Made by a program: the position numbers and the translations under genes. This document shows, piece after piece, positions 32,488-41,190 of a DNA stretch of 57,433 nucleotides (position 1 is its first letter; the number at the start of each line of letters is the position of its first letter). The DNA is from JAAYZQ01 sp034428935. GTDB lineage: Bacteria > Chloroflexota > Anaerolineae > JAAYZQ01. The notes beneath the pieces were generated by a model. That model was not told the origin of the DNA. It saw nothing but the letters and a program-made list of their open reading frames with translations, and did no database searches. Where the stretch lies: positions 1 to 57,433 of the forward strand of contig DAOUHB010000142.1 of assembly GCA_034428935.1 (NCBI GenBank). Reading direction: 5' to 3'.

Positions 32488-34128
32488 TTAGACTCGTCCC
32501 GCCGTACGGCGTGCCAGGCGGGGCAAGATGGGTACCACCTGCTTCTTGCGCGACATGACGCCGCCGACGATCACCGAGTGGGGCGAGACCAGGCGCTCTC
32601 CCAACGCCTCGGCCACCTCTCGCTCCATCCCGGCGATGAGTATTTCGGTCTGGCTGTGGGCAATGTCGACCACCATGAACAACAGGGACACGTAAGCCCT
32701 CTCGGCCCGCAGGACCTTCATCTGGTCCAGCAGGTCCTCACGAATGGCATCCACGTGCCCCTTGTACAGGGTCTCCATGTACCCCACGGCAAAGGGCAGG
32801 TCGTCGATGCGAAACTCCTTGAAGTCGGTGGTCAGGATCTCGCGCGGGCTGCGCTTCGAGAGGTCTGAGGCCACGGCAAAAAGCTCGCGGCCCAGCTCTT
32901 CCGGGTCCACCTGCGTGAGCCGGGCCAGCTCGGCGGCCACACGGCGGTCGCGGGGCGTGCTGGTGGGCGAGCGGAACAGGACCGTGTCGGAGATCAGCCC
33001 GCCCAACAGGATGCCGGCGATGGGCGGCGGGACGGGGATATCGGCTTCGTCGTACAGCCCGGCGATGATGGTGCTGGTAGAGCCCACGATCTCGTTGCGA
33101 AAGAGGATAGGCGCCGCCGACTGGATGTCGGCGATGCGATGATGGTCGACGATGCCCAGCAACTCTGCCTCGTCGAGCCCGTCCACGGTCTGGCTCCGCT
33201 CGTTGTGGTCCACCAGGTACACCCCATGGCGGACGGGGTTGATGAGGTCGCTCCGGGAGACAACCCCCACGACGCGCCCGTCTTCGTCCAGCACGGGAAT
33301 GGTCCGCTGCTGCGCCAGCTTGTTCCGCAGTTGGTCCAGCAGGTCCTCAGGCGATGCCGTGAGCACGTCGCGACGCATGATGTGCGCGATGGGGGTGCTG
33401 AGATTCAGCAGCCGGACCGTGGTGAAGGTGTGGTGCGGCGAGGAGATGAGCGTGACGTTCTTTTGCCGGGCCAGGGCCACGATCTCGTCCGAGATGGGCA
33501 GATCGCCTGTGACGACGAGGGCCCCGACATTCTCCTCGATGGCCACGCGCTGGGCGTTCTCGCGGTCGCCCAGGACGATCATGATGTCCGGCTCTACCCG
33601 GCGGCGAACCGTCTCCAGGTCCATGGCGGCGACCATCACCTTATCGCGCAGGTGGCGGCCCCGGGCCTCGACGATAAGCCGGCCGCCCAAGGTCTCCACA
33701 ACGTTGCCCACGTCCAGGTGGATCTGGTCCATCTGGTCGCGCTCCAGCCCGGTGAGCAGGATGGCGGCAAAGTCCTCAACGGCAATCAGGCCGGCCAGAT
33801 GCCCCTTCTCGTTGACCAGCGGCATGGCGCGGATGCGACGCTCGCGCAACTGACGTCCGATGCAGTAGGCCGACTCCTCGGGTGAGGCCATGATGACGTT
33901 CGTGGCCATCACGTCGGCGGCCCGCGGCCGGACATCGTCCACGAGAACAGGCGGAGTCTGTCCAAAGCGCTCCAGGAGGTGGAGCGTTTCGGGGCGTACC
34001 TCGCCCTGGCGGGCGGCGACAACGCCGTCGACCCCTTCGAGCCGCAGCAGCTCTGCATAGGCGATGGCCGAGACGATGGAATCGGTGTCGGGGTTCTTGT
34101 GCCCGATGACAAAGATCTTTTTCGGCAT
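32488..34128 (-). CDS. Manganese-dependent inorganic pyrophosphatase-like DHH/DHHA2 protein with CBS and DRTGG domains
   Basis: 546 residues, the size of CBS-domain-containing family II pyrophosphatases. The DHH part opens with GHKNPDTDSI and, after an insert, continues with VDHNE and GIVDHHRI, the metal-binding acids and histidines. The insert from about 68 to 300 holds two CBS motifs flanking a DRTGG-like region. A DHHA2 domain ends the protein with the SRKKQVVP motif. These enzymes hydrolyse PPi, and the CBS pair is inhibited or activated by adenine nucleotides or diadenosine polyphosphates. It heads a tight run of minus-strand genes. Confidence 0.9.
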   Translation of the reverse strand: MPKKIFVIGHKNPDTDSIVSAIAYAELLRLEGVDGVVAARQGEVRPETLHLLERFGQTPPVLVDDVRPRAADVMATNVIMASPEESAYCIGRQLRERRIRAMPLVNEKGHLAGLIAVEDFAAILLTGLERDQMDQIHLDVGNVVETLGGRLIVEARGRHLRDKVMVAAMDLETVRRRVEPDIMIVLGDRENAQRVAIEENVGALVVTGDLPISDEIVALARQKNVTLISSPHHTFTTVRLLNLSTPIAHIMRRDVLTASPEDLLDQLRNKLAQQRTIPVLDEDGRVVGVVSRSDLINPVRHGVYLVDHNERSQTVDGLDEAELLGIVDHHRIADIQSAAPILFRNEIVGSTSTIIAGLYDEADIPVPPPIAGILLGGLISDTVLFRSPTSTPRDRRVAAELARLTQVDPEELGRELFAVASDLSKRSPREILTTDFKEFRIDDLPFAVGYMETLYKGHVDAIREDLLDQMKVLRAERAYVSLLFMVVDIAHSQTEILIAGMEREVAEALGERLVSPHSVIVGGVMSRKKQVVPILPRLARRTAGRV

Positions 34129-34261
34129 GGCTCTCTTGGCGCTGGGCCAAAGGAGGCTGTCCGGCGAGACGACCGGGGTCGTGCCGGGCAGCCAGGCGAA
34201 TCAGGGCGGTGTCAAGCCCAACAGTTTCGCGCTCCGGCAGGTGGGCGCGAGGATTGTTAGC

Positions 34262-35308
34262 CTACCAATCCTCGAGGTCCTCCTCGCCGGGGCTCGAGTC
34301 CTCCAGGTCGATCCCCTGATCGATCTCCTGGTCCCAATCGAGGTCTTCTTCGTCCTCGTCCTTGTCTTCGATGGCATAGAGCGGGAACTCGATCTTGCCC
34401 TCCGAGAGGGCGTGTTCGGCCAGTGCTTCTTCCACGACGGCCCTGGTATCCTCGTCGGCTCTCTCGTAGGCTTCCACCAGCAGCCGCTTGGACTGCGGGC
34501 CGCCGATCTGGCCCAGGGCCCAGATCGTGGCGTCGCGCACCTGGGGATCGTGATCTTGCATCAGCCGGGCGAGGATGGGCACCGCGGGGCGAAGCATGAG
34601 CTCGCCCGCGGCCAGAGCAGCCTCGTAGCGCATCGCTGGCGAGGAGCTCTCCAGCTCGACCAGGACCAGGTCCTGCCAGCGCCGGTCGCAGCTCCGGCCC
34701 ATGGCGACGATGGAGCTCAGTCGCAGCGCTTCGTCGCCCTCGTAGTAGGCAATATCCAGCGCCTCGATGGTTTCGGGCGTACAGGAGTAGCCGGCCGACT
34801 CCAGAGCGCGCCGTCGCACCTCCAGGCTCTCTCCATCCAGGTGGATGATGGTCAACAGCTCGGTCATGATCCGGTTCTGAATGGCCGGGTCGATCCTCTC
34901 CAGCTCTCCCGCCAGGACGAAACGGCCAAGAGCTGTCGCGGCCGCGGCTCGAACCTGCGGTTCAGGGTCGGAGCGCAGGGCTGTGATAAAGCGGCCGATA
35001 AGCGGTATTTCTTCGTTTTCCCACAACCCATCGATGGCCGCGGCCCGAACCTCGGGATCGGGATCGGACAGGGTATGGCGAAAAATGGCGTCGTAATTCA
35101 CCTGGAAGCTGGCCTCGGCCAGCTCGACCAGGGCATGGATCAACCGCCTGCGGTCAGGGGCATTGAGGATCTCCCACGCCACGGCAAAGGCGGGCAGCCT
35201 TTCCCGAGAGAGATCGGACAGCGCGTATAGCTGAGAAAAGGGGATGGCGCCTGTATTGCTCAGGATCCGCTCCAGCAGTTCCTCAAATTCGACTATTTCC
35301 GATGACAT
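34262..35308 (-). CDS. HEAT-repeat protein with acidic C-terminal tail
   Basis: 348 residues from the ATG at 35308; a TTG 13 codons earlier is less likely. Residues about 85-310 are HEAT-like helical repeats (DPDPEVRAAAIDGLWENEE, DPEPQVRAAAATALGRFV, HDPQVRDATIWALGQIGG). The last 50 residues are mostly Asp and Glu. No enzyme motif. HEAT proteins of this kind serve as scaffolds. It has its own promoter at 35382-35410. Confidence 0.8.
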   Translation of the reverse strand: MSSEIVEFEELLERILSNTGAIPFSQLYALSDLSRERLPAFAVAWEILNAPDRRRLIHALVELAEASFQVNYDAIFRHTLSDPDPEVRAAAIDGLWENEEIPLIGRFITALRSDPEPQVRAAAATALGRFVLAGELERIDPAIQNRIMTELLTIIHLDGESLEVRRRALESAGYSCTPETIEALDIAYYEGDEALRLSSIVAMGRSCDRRWQDLVLVELESSSPAMRYEAALAAGELMLRPAVPILARLMQDHDPQVRDATIWALGQIGGPQSKRLLVEAYERADEDTRAVVEEALAEHALSEGKIEFPLYAIEDKDEDEEDLDWDQEIDQGIDLEDSSPGEEDLEDW

Positions 35309-35353
35309 TGAACACCTGTAATCCAGTATTGCATGTTTCAAGACCAACCGTTC

Positions 35354-35374
35354 TCACCCGCCAGGAACGGGTGA
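35354..35374 (-). other. Hairpin in the leader of the HEAT-repeat gene
   Basis: TCACCCG and CGGGTGA form a perfect 7-bp stem with a 7-base loop, between the promoter and the ATG. There is no T tract. It may stabilise the leader or modulate translation; this is only inferred. Confidence 0.35.
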
Positions 35375-35381
35375 CGGCTCC

Positions 35382-35410
35382 ATTATACTCGATGCAAGAC
35401 AAAAGCGCAA
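35382..35410 (-). promoter_or_regulatory. Promoter of the HEAT-repeat gene
   Basis: On the minus strand TTGCGC (35405-35410), 17 bp, TATAAT (35382-35387). Perfect -10, partial -35. Confidence 0.65.
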
Positions 35411-35422
35411 GGGGAGAGACGC

Positions 35423-35980
35423 TTACCCGGCCGTCTCCCGGGGCTCGTAGAAACACAGGAGGGTGCTGCCGTACTGCCTCTGGTCGGTCATCTCCAGTAA
35501 GGCCAGGCTGGCGGCCTCCAACTCCTTGGGAAAGATCTGGACCACGACGAGGCCTGCCGGTTCCAGCCAGGCGGGATTGGCGTCGATGGCGAGCAGTGTT
35601 TTGAGCCACAGCCCCTGGTATTGCGGCGGCGCGATGTAGACGAGGTCAAAGGGGGTGGGCGGGCCGGCCAGGTACTTGAAAACGTCGTTCTGCACGACGG
35701 TCCCTCGGGCTTGCAGGTGCGTTCGCTGCAGGTTGGCGCGGATGACGGCCACTGCCTTGGGGTGCTTTTCGACAAAGGTAGCTTGCTCGGCCCCGCGGCT
35801 GAGGGCCTCGATGCCCACGCTGCCTGTGCCGGCAAAGAGATCGAGCACGCGGGCACCTTCCACCTCTGCGGCCAGGATATTGAACAACGACTCCTTGACC
35901 CGGTCAGAGATGGGGCGGGTGCCGCTGCCAGGTACCGCCTGGAGCGGGGTTCCCTTGGCGCTGCCAGCTATCACGCGCAT
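35423..35980 (-). CDS. rsmD: 16S rRNA (guanine966-N2)-methyltransferase
   Basis: 185 residues from the ATG at 35980, preceded by AGAGGA. RsmD features are the opening MRVIAGSAKG, the RPISDRVKESLFNIL segment, the SAM motif LDLFAGTGSVGIEAL and a YIAPPQY segment where most enzymes have DPPY. The Ala-Pro-Pro-Gln-Tyr variant is also familiar from some other lineages, so activity on G966 of 16S rRNA is still likely. It has its own divergent promoter opposite relA. Confidence 0.88.
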   Translation of the reverse strand: MRVIAGSAKGTPLQAVPGSGTRPISDRVKESLFNILAAEVEGARVLDLFAGTGSVGIEALSRGAEQATFVEKHPKAVAVIRANLQRTHLQARGTVVQNDVFKYLAGPPTPFDLVYIAPPQYQGLWLKTLLAIDANPAWLEPAGLVVVQIFPKELEAASLALLEMTDQRQYGSTLLCFYEPRETAG

Positions 35981-36012
35981 GTCAAACGTCCTCTTTTTGC
36001 TTGCATCACAAA

Positions 36013-36041
36013 AGTATACCCTCATCGAGGCGACAGGTCAA
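36013..36041 (-). promoter_or_regulatory. Promoter of rsmD
   Basis: On the minus strand TTGACC (36036-36041), 17 bp, TATACT (36013-36018). It is back-to-back with the relA promoter, separated by 18 bases. Confidence 0.75.
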
Positions 36042-36059
36042 GTGAATTGTTCTGGCTGG

Positions 36060-36088
36060 TTGCGCAAAAATCGATTTTCGGGTATACT
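36060..36088 (+). promoter_or_regulatory. Promoter giving a leaderless relA transcript
   Basis: TTGCGC (36060-36065), 17 bp, TATACT (36083-36088). Transcription should begin near 36095, so the ATG at 36097 would be at the very 5' end. Confidence 0.7.
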
Positions 36089-36096
36089 TCTGTCAA

Positions 36097-38331
36097 ATGC
36101 TAGAGATGGGAACAGCGGGTATCAAGGTGGTGGAGGATCAATCGCTGGCCTGGGCTGAGGAAAAGTTCGGCGGGCCAGAGCTCGATCTGGTGCAGAGGGC
36201 TTACGAGCAGGCCCTCATTGCCCATGACGGGCAAACACGGGCTTCGGGCGAGCCCTACGTGCGCCATTGCATTGAGGTCGCCCGCATGCTGGCGGAGTTG
36301 GGGCTGGATCATCACGCCGTGGCGGCGGGGCTTTTGCACGACATTGTCGAGGATACGGATTGGACGGTTGCCGACCTGCGCACCCGCTTTGACGAAGAGG
36401 TGGCGCGGCTGGTCGATGGTGTGACCAAGCTGGCCTACATCGACACCATGAGCAAAATGGGCGGCGGCGACGTCGAGGCGCAGGAGGCCGAGAGCCTGCG
36501 CAAGATGTTCCTGGCCATGGTGGACGACGTGCGCGTCGTGCTCATCAAGCTGGCCGACCGTCTGCACAACATGCGAACTTTGGCCTCGCTGCCCGCCGAT
36601 CGCCGGGAGCGGATTGCGCGCGAGACCCTGGAGATCTATGCTCCGCTGGCCAACCGCCTGGGGATCTGGCAGATGAAGTGGGAGCTGGAGGATCTGGGTC
36701 TGCGGCACTTTGACCCGGAGACCTACCACCACATCGCCGACATGATAGACGAGCGCCGCGAGGAGCGAGAGAATTACATCAATCACGTCACGGCCGAGCT
36801 GCAGGCGCGGCTGCGGTTGGAAGGCATCGCCGCCGAGGTGGAGGGCCGGCCAAAGCACATCTACAGCATCTATCGCAAGATGCTGCGCAAGGACGTCGAG
36901 TTCGACCAGATCTATGACGTGCGCGGGCTCCGGGTGGTGGTTGATAACGTCCAGGACTGCTACGCGGCCCTGGGCATCGTCCACTCCCTCTGGAAGCCAA
37001 TCCCGGGCCAGTTCGACGATTTCATCGCCACACCCAAGGACAACATGTACCAGTCGCTTCACACCGCCGTGGTGGGGCCGCAGGGCAAGACCGTCGAGGC
37101 CCAGATCCGGACGCGGGAGATGCACCGGCGCGCCGAGCTGGGCATCGCCTCGCACTGGCGTTACAAGGAAGGGGTGCGGCGCGACGCGGCCTTTGAGAAC
37201 AAGGTGGCCTGGCTGCGCTCCCTCATGGATTGGCGCACCGATGTGGAGGACGCCCGGGAGTTTGTCGATACCATCAAGAGCGACCTCCTGGACGACCGGG
37301 TGTACGTCTTTAGCCCCAAGGGCAAGGTCCTGGACCTGCCGGCCGGCTCGACGCCCATCGACTTTGCCTATTACATCCACACCGAGGTGGGCCACCGCTG
37401 CCGCGGGGCGCGGGTAAACGGGCACCTGGTGCCCCTGACCCACAAGCTCAAGAGCGGCGACCAGGTCGAGATCATTACCGCCAAGCGGGGCGGCCCAAGC
37501 CGCGATTGGCTGCGCCCCGACCTGGGCTACGCGCGGTCGGCCCGCAGCAAGCAAAAGATCCGGCGCTGGTTCCGGCAGCAGAACCGCGAGGAGAACATTG
37601 CCTTTGGCCGGGAACAGCTTCGCCGTGAGCTAAAACGCCTCAACCTGGCCGACGGCATCCGCATGCAGGACATCGCCCACCTGTACGACTACAAGAACGT
37701 CGATGACTTTTACGCGGCCATCGGCTTTGGCGATCTAAACTCGCAGCGCGTGGCGGCCCGCATCCTGCAAGAGCTGCGCAGCCAGGAGGTCTTTCCCGAA
37801 GAGGAAGAGACCTCCGTGGCCATCACGCCCGAGGGCATTCGCGTCAAGGGCGTGGGCGACCTCCTGACCCAGATCGCCCAGTGCTGCAAGCCCGACCCGG
37901 ACGATCCCAGCCCCATCGTGGGCTATGTCACGCGCGGGCGCGGCGTCACGATCCACAAGTGGGACTGCCCCAACATCCTCATCCGCACGAGCAAGGGCGA
38001 GGTCGAGCGGTTGATCGAGGTGGATTGGGGCACCGGGCGGGACCGCATCTACCCCGTAGTCATCAAGGTGCGCGCCTGGGACCGCGACGGGTTGCTGCGC
38101 GACATTGCCACGGTCATTGCCGAGGAAGGGATCAACATGCGCGAGGTCAACTCGGTCTCGGTGGCCAAGACCAACCTGGCAACCCTGACCGCGACCCTGG
38201 AGATCACCAACTTTAACCAACTGGTGAGTATCCTGGACAAGATCGAGCGCCTGCCCAACGTCATTGAGGTCAACCGCGAGGCGAGCCACCGCCCCACGCC
38301 CAGCCTGCCACGCCTGCAAGAGCTGGACTGA
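36097..38331 (+). CDS. relA: Bifunctional (p)ppGpp synthetase/hydrolase, RelA/SpoT family
   Basis: 744 residues with the full long-RSH architecture. The HD hydrolase domain is at about 30-180 (HDIVEDTDWT near 80; ADRLHNMRTL), so the hydrolase is likely active. The synthetase domain is at about 230-350 (RPKHIYSIYRKM; DVRGLRVVV), the TGS domain near 400-460 (VYVFSPKGKVLDLPAG) and the C-terminal ACT at about 665-740. It controls the stringent response. The ATG at 36097 lies just at the predicted transcription start with no ribosome-binding site, so translation may be leaderless; ATG 36106 is the alternative. A strong terminator follows. Confidence 0.93.
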   Translation: MLEMGTAGIKVVEDQSLAWAEEKFGGPELDLVQRAYEQALIAHDGQTRASGEPYVRHCIEVARMLAELGLDHHAVAAGLLHDIVEDTDWTVADLRTRFDEEVARLVDGVTKLAYIDTMSKMGGGDVEAQEAESLRKMFLAMVDDVRVVLIKLADRLHNMRTLASLPADRRERIARETLEIYAPLANRLGIWQMKWELEDLGLRHFDPETYHHIADMIDERREERENYINHVTAELQARLRLEGIAAEVEGRPKHIYSIYRKMLRKDVEFDQIYDVRGLRVVVDNVQDCYAALGIVHSLWKPIPGQFDDFIATPKDNMYQSLHTAVVGPQGKTVEAQIRTREMHRRAELGIASHWRYKEGVRRDAAFENKVAWLRSLMDWRTDVEDAREFVDTIKSDLLDDRVYVFSPKGKVLDLPAGSTPIDFAYYIHTEVGHRCRGARVNGHLVPLTHKLKSGDQVEIITAKRGGPSRDWLRPDLGYARSARSKQKIRRWFRQQNREENIAFGREQLRRELKRLNLADGIRMQDIAHLYDYKNVDDFYAAIGFGDLNSQRVAARILQELRSQEVFPEEEETSVAITPEGIRVKGVGDLLTQIAQCCKPDPDDPSPIVGYVTRGRGVTIHKWDCPNILIRTSKGEVERLIEVDWGTGRDRIYPVVIKVRAWDRDGLLRDIATVIAEEGINMREVNSVSVAKTNLATLTATLEITNFNQLVSILDKIERLPNVIEVNREASHRPTPSLPRLQELD

Positions 38332-38343
38332 CGGGAAACGCAA

Positions 38344-38378
38344 CAAACGGCCGGGAGGTGTTCCCGGCCGTTTTGCTT
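38344..38378 (+). terminator. Rho-independent terminator after relA
   Basis: AACGGCCGGGA (38346-38356) pairs with TCCCGGCCGTT (38362-38372) around a 5-base loop, followed by a T-rich run. The 11-bp stem is perfect, and A residues upstream allow it to work in both directions, serving the convergent parvulin gene too. Confidence 0.9.
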
Positions 38379-38400
38379 CTGCTTGTGATGTACGTCCGCT

Positions 38401-39573
38401 CTAGAAGCCTGCGCTCGTCACAAAGGGATCGGACGGGATCTGATCGTCCTTCAGGAGCCGCTCGATCTCGACGTCCGGCGAGGCCTTGCGTTCCGCCAGC
38501 CAATCGGTCAGGGCGCTGCTGCGCCGTTGGTCCAGAACCGCTTCGGGCAGGGGGCCGTTTTCGTCGCGCTCCAGAACCTGGACGACGTAGAACGTCTCGT
38601 TGCTCTCGACGATGCTCATCTCGCCGGGCGAGAGGGCAAACACCTGATCCTCCAGGGCCTGCCCGTAGCGTGCTGAGAGCTGGCCTGTTGTTACCCAGCC
38701 CAAGTCTCCGCCCTGCTCGGCCGTCGTCGTGTCGGTCGACACCTCGGTGGCCACGACGGCAAACTCCTCGCCGCCTTCAATGCGCTCCATGGCCGCCACT
38801 GCTTCTTCTTCCGTCTCGGTTTTGATGAGCTGGGAATGGACCACCAGGCCGGTGCTCACCACTTCGCTCGCCAGCAGCTCCTGCACCTTCTCGCGGAGCA
38901 GGCTGCGCTGCACGATGAGGCGAAAGCTCTTGTCCGAGATGGTGATGTTGCCCAGGATGGTGTCGTACAGCTGGTCCACGTCCTCTTGGGGGACAGGTGT
39001 GGGTGTGGGCAGCTCCTCGGTGCCGGTGACCGGCTGGGTCTGGGCAAAAGCGCTCCTCAGGTCTGTTTGCAGGCTCTCCTCGACGTCGGCGGCGGTGACG
39101 GTGATCCCCTCCGCTTCGGCCTTTTCCCGGATGAGTGCATCGTCAATGAGCTCCTCCAGGGCCGACTGGGGAATCGTGCTCAACTGCGCCTGCATCTGGC
39201 TGATCTGCTGTTGGTAGAAGGAGACGAGAAACTCGTTACCCTCCTGCTGTTCTCCTGTCTGAAGCTGATCCAGGCCGGCCTGCATGTTGCTGATGGTCAC
39301 GTACTGGTTGTAGCGCTGATAGGTGACGAGGTCCTGGTAGTCGTCCGTCCGGATCTTGTTTCCGTTGACGATGGCAACGGGTTGGGATGGCGCAAGGACC
39401 AATTCCTGTATCACGCCGAACACCAGGATCAGCAGGATGACAAGGGCCAAAGCGCCGATGGACAGCAGAATGATGCGCCTCTGCCTGGCCTCTTTGCGGC
39501 CAAAGGCGATCTGCTTTTTCGTCTGCTGCTTTGGTTGGACGGGTTTTGACCGTCTCACGTTTGACTTGCCCAT
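38401..39573 (-). CDS. Membrane-anchored SurA/PrsA-type peptidyl-prolyl isomerase
   Basis: 390 residues from the ATG at 39573 (GGAGAGA upstream). After a basic N-terminus, one membrane helix at about 34-58 (LSIGALALVILLILVFGVI) anchors it outside. A SurA_N-like chaperone region spans about 60-240, and a parvulin (PPIC) domain lies at about 265-360 with FAVVATEVSTD, GGDLGWV and FALSPGEMS. The usual ARHIL opening strand is not clear, so isomerase activity is less sure than chaperone activity. It follows rpsR by 43 bases and may share the ribosomal transcript. Confidence 0.85.
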   Translation of the reverse strand: MGKSNVRRSKPVQPKQQTKKQIAFGRKEARQRRIILLSIGALALVILLILVFGVIQELVLAPSQPVAIVNGNKIRTDDYQDLVTYQRYNQYVTISNMQAGLDQLQTGEQQEGNEFLVSFYQQQISQMQAQLSTIPQSALEELIDDALIREKAEAEGITVTAADVEESLQTDLRSAFAQTQPVTGTEELPTPTPVPQEDVDQLYDTILGNITISDKSFRLIVQRSLLREKVQELLASEVVSTGLVVHSQLIKTETEEEAVAAMERIEGGEEFAVVATEVSTDTTTAEQGGDLGWVTTGQLSARYGQALEDQVFALSPGEMSIVESNETFYVVQVLERDENGPLPEAVLDQRRSSALTDWLAERKASPDVEIERLLKDDQIPSDPFVTSAGF

Positions 39574-39616
39574 CTGGCTCTCTCCAGGACGGGCCGGGTC
39601 GCGGCCCGTCTCGACC

Positions 39617-39895
39617 TTAGTATCGCCGGATCTGTTCGGCGGTGAAGGGGAGCAGGGCCAGATGTCGTGCTCGCTTGATGGCCACTGCCAACCGGCGCTG
39701 GTGCTTGGCACAGGTGCCCGTCTTGCGGCGGGAACGGATCTTGCCGCGCTCGGTCACGTAGCGGCGCAGCATGGAAATGTCCTTGTAGTCGATGGTCTTG
39801 GCCTTTTCCAGGCAAAAGGCGCATACCTTGCGCCGTCGTTGAAAGCGGCGGCGGTCGCCTCCGCCCCTTCGTTCACTTCGATCGTCACTGCTCAT
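39617..39895 (-). CDS. rpsR: 30S ribosomal protein S18
   Basis: 92 residues. The S18 core is unmistakable: CAFCLEKAKTIDYKDISMLRRY, RGKIRSRRKTGTCAKHQRR and the final helix to EQIRRY. It retains a Cys pair (CxxC) as in zinc-type S18 proteins, plus one Cys further on. It is the third gene of the conserved rpsF-ssb-rpsR order. rplI, which often follows, is absent here. Confidence 0.97.
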   Translation of the reverse strand: MSSDDRSERRGGGDRRRFQRRRKVCAFCLEKAKTIDYKDISMLRRYVTERGKIRSRRKTGTCAKHQRRLAVAIKRARHLALLPFTAEQIRRY

Positions 39896-39948
39896 GGTAA
39901 AACCCTCTCTATAAAACCTTGCACATCCTCCCCACCACGGCCCAGCGC

Positions 39949-40719
39949 CTAGAGAGGAGATTCGTCTTGTATTTGTCCGGGGTCAAGCTCTGCTCCCCTG
40001 TTCCTGGGGCGAGGCCCCAACATGATCATCTCGTTGGCCACCAGCTCGGTGCGAAAGTGCTTGCGGCCGTCGGGTTGTTCCCATCCGCGGGTGCGCAACT
40101 CGCCCTCGACATAGACGCGGCGCCCCTTGGACAGGTATTGGTTGCAGATCTCGGCCAGGCTGCCCCACGACACGACGTTGAACCACTCGGTCGTGTCGCG
40201 GCGCCCGCCATTGGTCAAAGTCCAGGTGCGGGTGGCGGCCAGGCTGAAGGACGTCACCGCCTGCCCGTCGGGTGTGTATCGCATTTCCGGGTCGCGCCCC
40301 AGGTTGCCGATGACCATCACCCGGTTCAGACAGTGCGGCGTCTCCTCGCTTTCATCGCACGGCTCGTCCGCCTCAGGCCCGTCGCTCCGTCGATCCATGG
40401 GGATCAACTTGCTGGCCACGACCTCGGTGCGGACGTGCCGCTGACCGTCTGCGTCCTCCCAGCTTCGGGTCTGCAAGTGGCCTTCGGCATAGACTCGTTG
40501 GTCGCTGTGGAGCACCCGGCTTGCCACGTCGGCCAGGTTACCCCAGGCCACCACGTTGAACCACTCGCTCGCCTCGCGGCTTTCGCCTGCGTTTGTCGTC
40601 CAACGCCGACTGGTCGAAAGGCTGAAGGATGCCACAGGCAGGCCCTTGCTCGTGTGCCGAGTCTCCGGTTCCCGCTCCACGTAGCCGATGATCATTACCT
40701 TGTTCATACCCCGCGCCAT
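39949..40719 (-). CDS. ssb: Single-stranded DNA-binding protein with two OB folds
   Basis: 256 residues from the ATG at 40719, for which AAGGAG at nine bases decides the start. Two full SSB OB folds are in tandem: MNKVMIIGYVEREPETRHT to about residue 115, and LNRVMVIGNLGRDPEMRYT from about 132. Each has its own EWFNVV(A/S)WG and VY(A/V)EG segments. Such double SSBs work as dimers instead of tetramers, as in Deinococcus-Thermus. The C-terminus (QDESPL) lacks the usual DDDxPF tip that recruits partners, which is odd. It lies between rpsF and rpsR. Confidence 0.93.
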   Translation of the reverse strand: MARGMNKVMIIGYVEREPETRHTSKGLPVASFSLSTSRRWTTNAGESREASEWFNVVAWGNLADVASRVLHSDQRVYAEGHLQTRSWEDADGQRHVRTEVVASKLIPMDRRSDGPEADEPCDESEETPHCLNRVMVIGNLGRDPEMRYTPDGQAVTSFSLAATRTWTLTNGGRRDTTEWFNVVSWGSLAEICNQYLSKGRRVYVEGELRTRGWEQPDGRKHFRTELVANEMIMLGPRPRNRGAELDPGQIQDESPL

Positions 40720-40768
40720 AGCCCGCAACTCCTTCATTCCGAACCCGTAGCCTGTTCCCGCTGAAATA

Positions 40769-41071
40769 TTAATCTTCGTCGAGGCGCACGATCAGGTAAC
40801 GCAAGACTTGCTCATCCAGCTTGAGGGCACGCTCAAGCTCGGGGAGAGCCTGGGGTGCAGTCTGGAAGGTCAGGACAAAATCCTGGCCTTCGAGCTTCTT
40901 GTCGATGGGATAGGCCAGGCGTCGCTTACCTCTTGAATCGACCTTGCTCACCTGGCCCGCGCTTTCGCCATCGCCCACTGCGATGAGCTGGCTGGCGCGG
41001 TCGAGCGTGGCTGTTACCTCTTCCTCTTCGATGTTGCCGTCGATGACCAGGTACAACTCGTATTCCCTCAT
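40769..41071 (-). CDS. rpsF: 30S ribosomal protein S6
   Basis: 100 residues from the ATG at 41071 with AAAGGAGG upstream. The S6 fold opens with MREYELYLVIDGNIEEEEV, and continues with GKRRLAYPIDKKLEGQDFVL and DEQVLRYLIVRLDED. S6 pairs with S18 in the 30S platform, and the two commonly bind their own leader mRNA to regulate the operon. Confidence 0.96.
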   Translation of the reverse strand: MREYELYLVIDGNIEEEEVTATLDRASQLIAVGDGESAGQVSKVDSRGKRRLAYPIDKKLEGQDFVLTFQTAPQALPELERALKLDEQVLRYLIVRLDED

Positions 41072-41155
41072 TTTTACCTCCTTTCCACGGGATTGCCTGC
41101 GGTCCACGCCGCAAGCGGAAAGAAGAGGGACGTTGCCCTCTGCGCAACGCCCGCA
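41072..41155 (-). promoter_or_regulatory. rpsF 5' leader with strong hairpin, candidate S6:S18 autoregulatory RNA
   Basis: About 78 bases of leader precede rpsF. A hairpin (41127-41152) pairs GGGCGTTGC with GCAACGTCCC with one bulged T; its last three pairs would lie at or just before the transcript end. A second GC-rich region follows (CCGCTTGCGG). The S6:S18 binding motif is a hairpin with a CCG bulge in this same position in many bacteria; I cannot confirm the bulge by eye. Confidence 0.4.
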
Positions 41156-41184
41156 ACTATATCATAATCATGACGATTTGGCAA
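41156..41184 (-). promoter_or_regulatory. Promoter of the rpsF-ssb-rpsR operon
   Basis: On the minus strand TTGCCA (41179-41184), 17 bp, TATAGT (41156-41161). Confidence 0.7.
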
Positions 41185-41190
41185 ACACGC

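Noticed and set aside
36100..37554. Long open frame on the minus strand inside relA
   Set aside because: It is antisense to clear RelA/SpoT domains, has no family similarity and reflects high GC codon bias.
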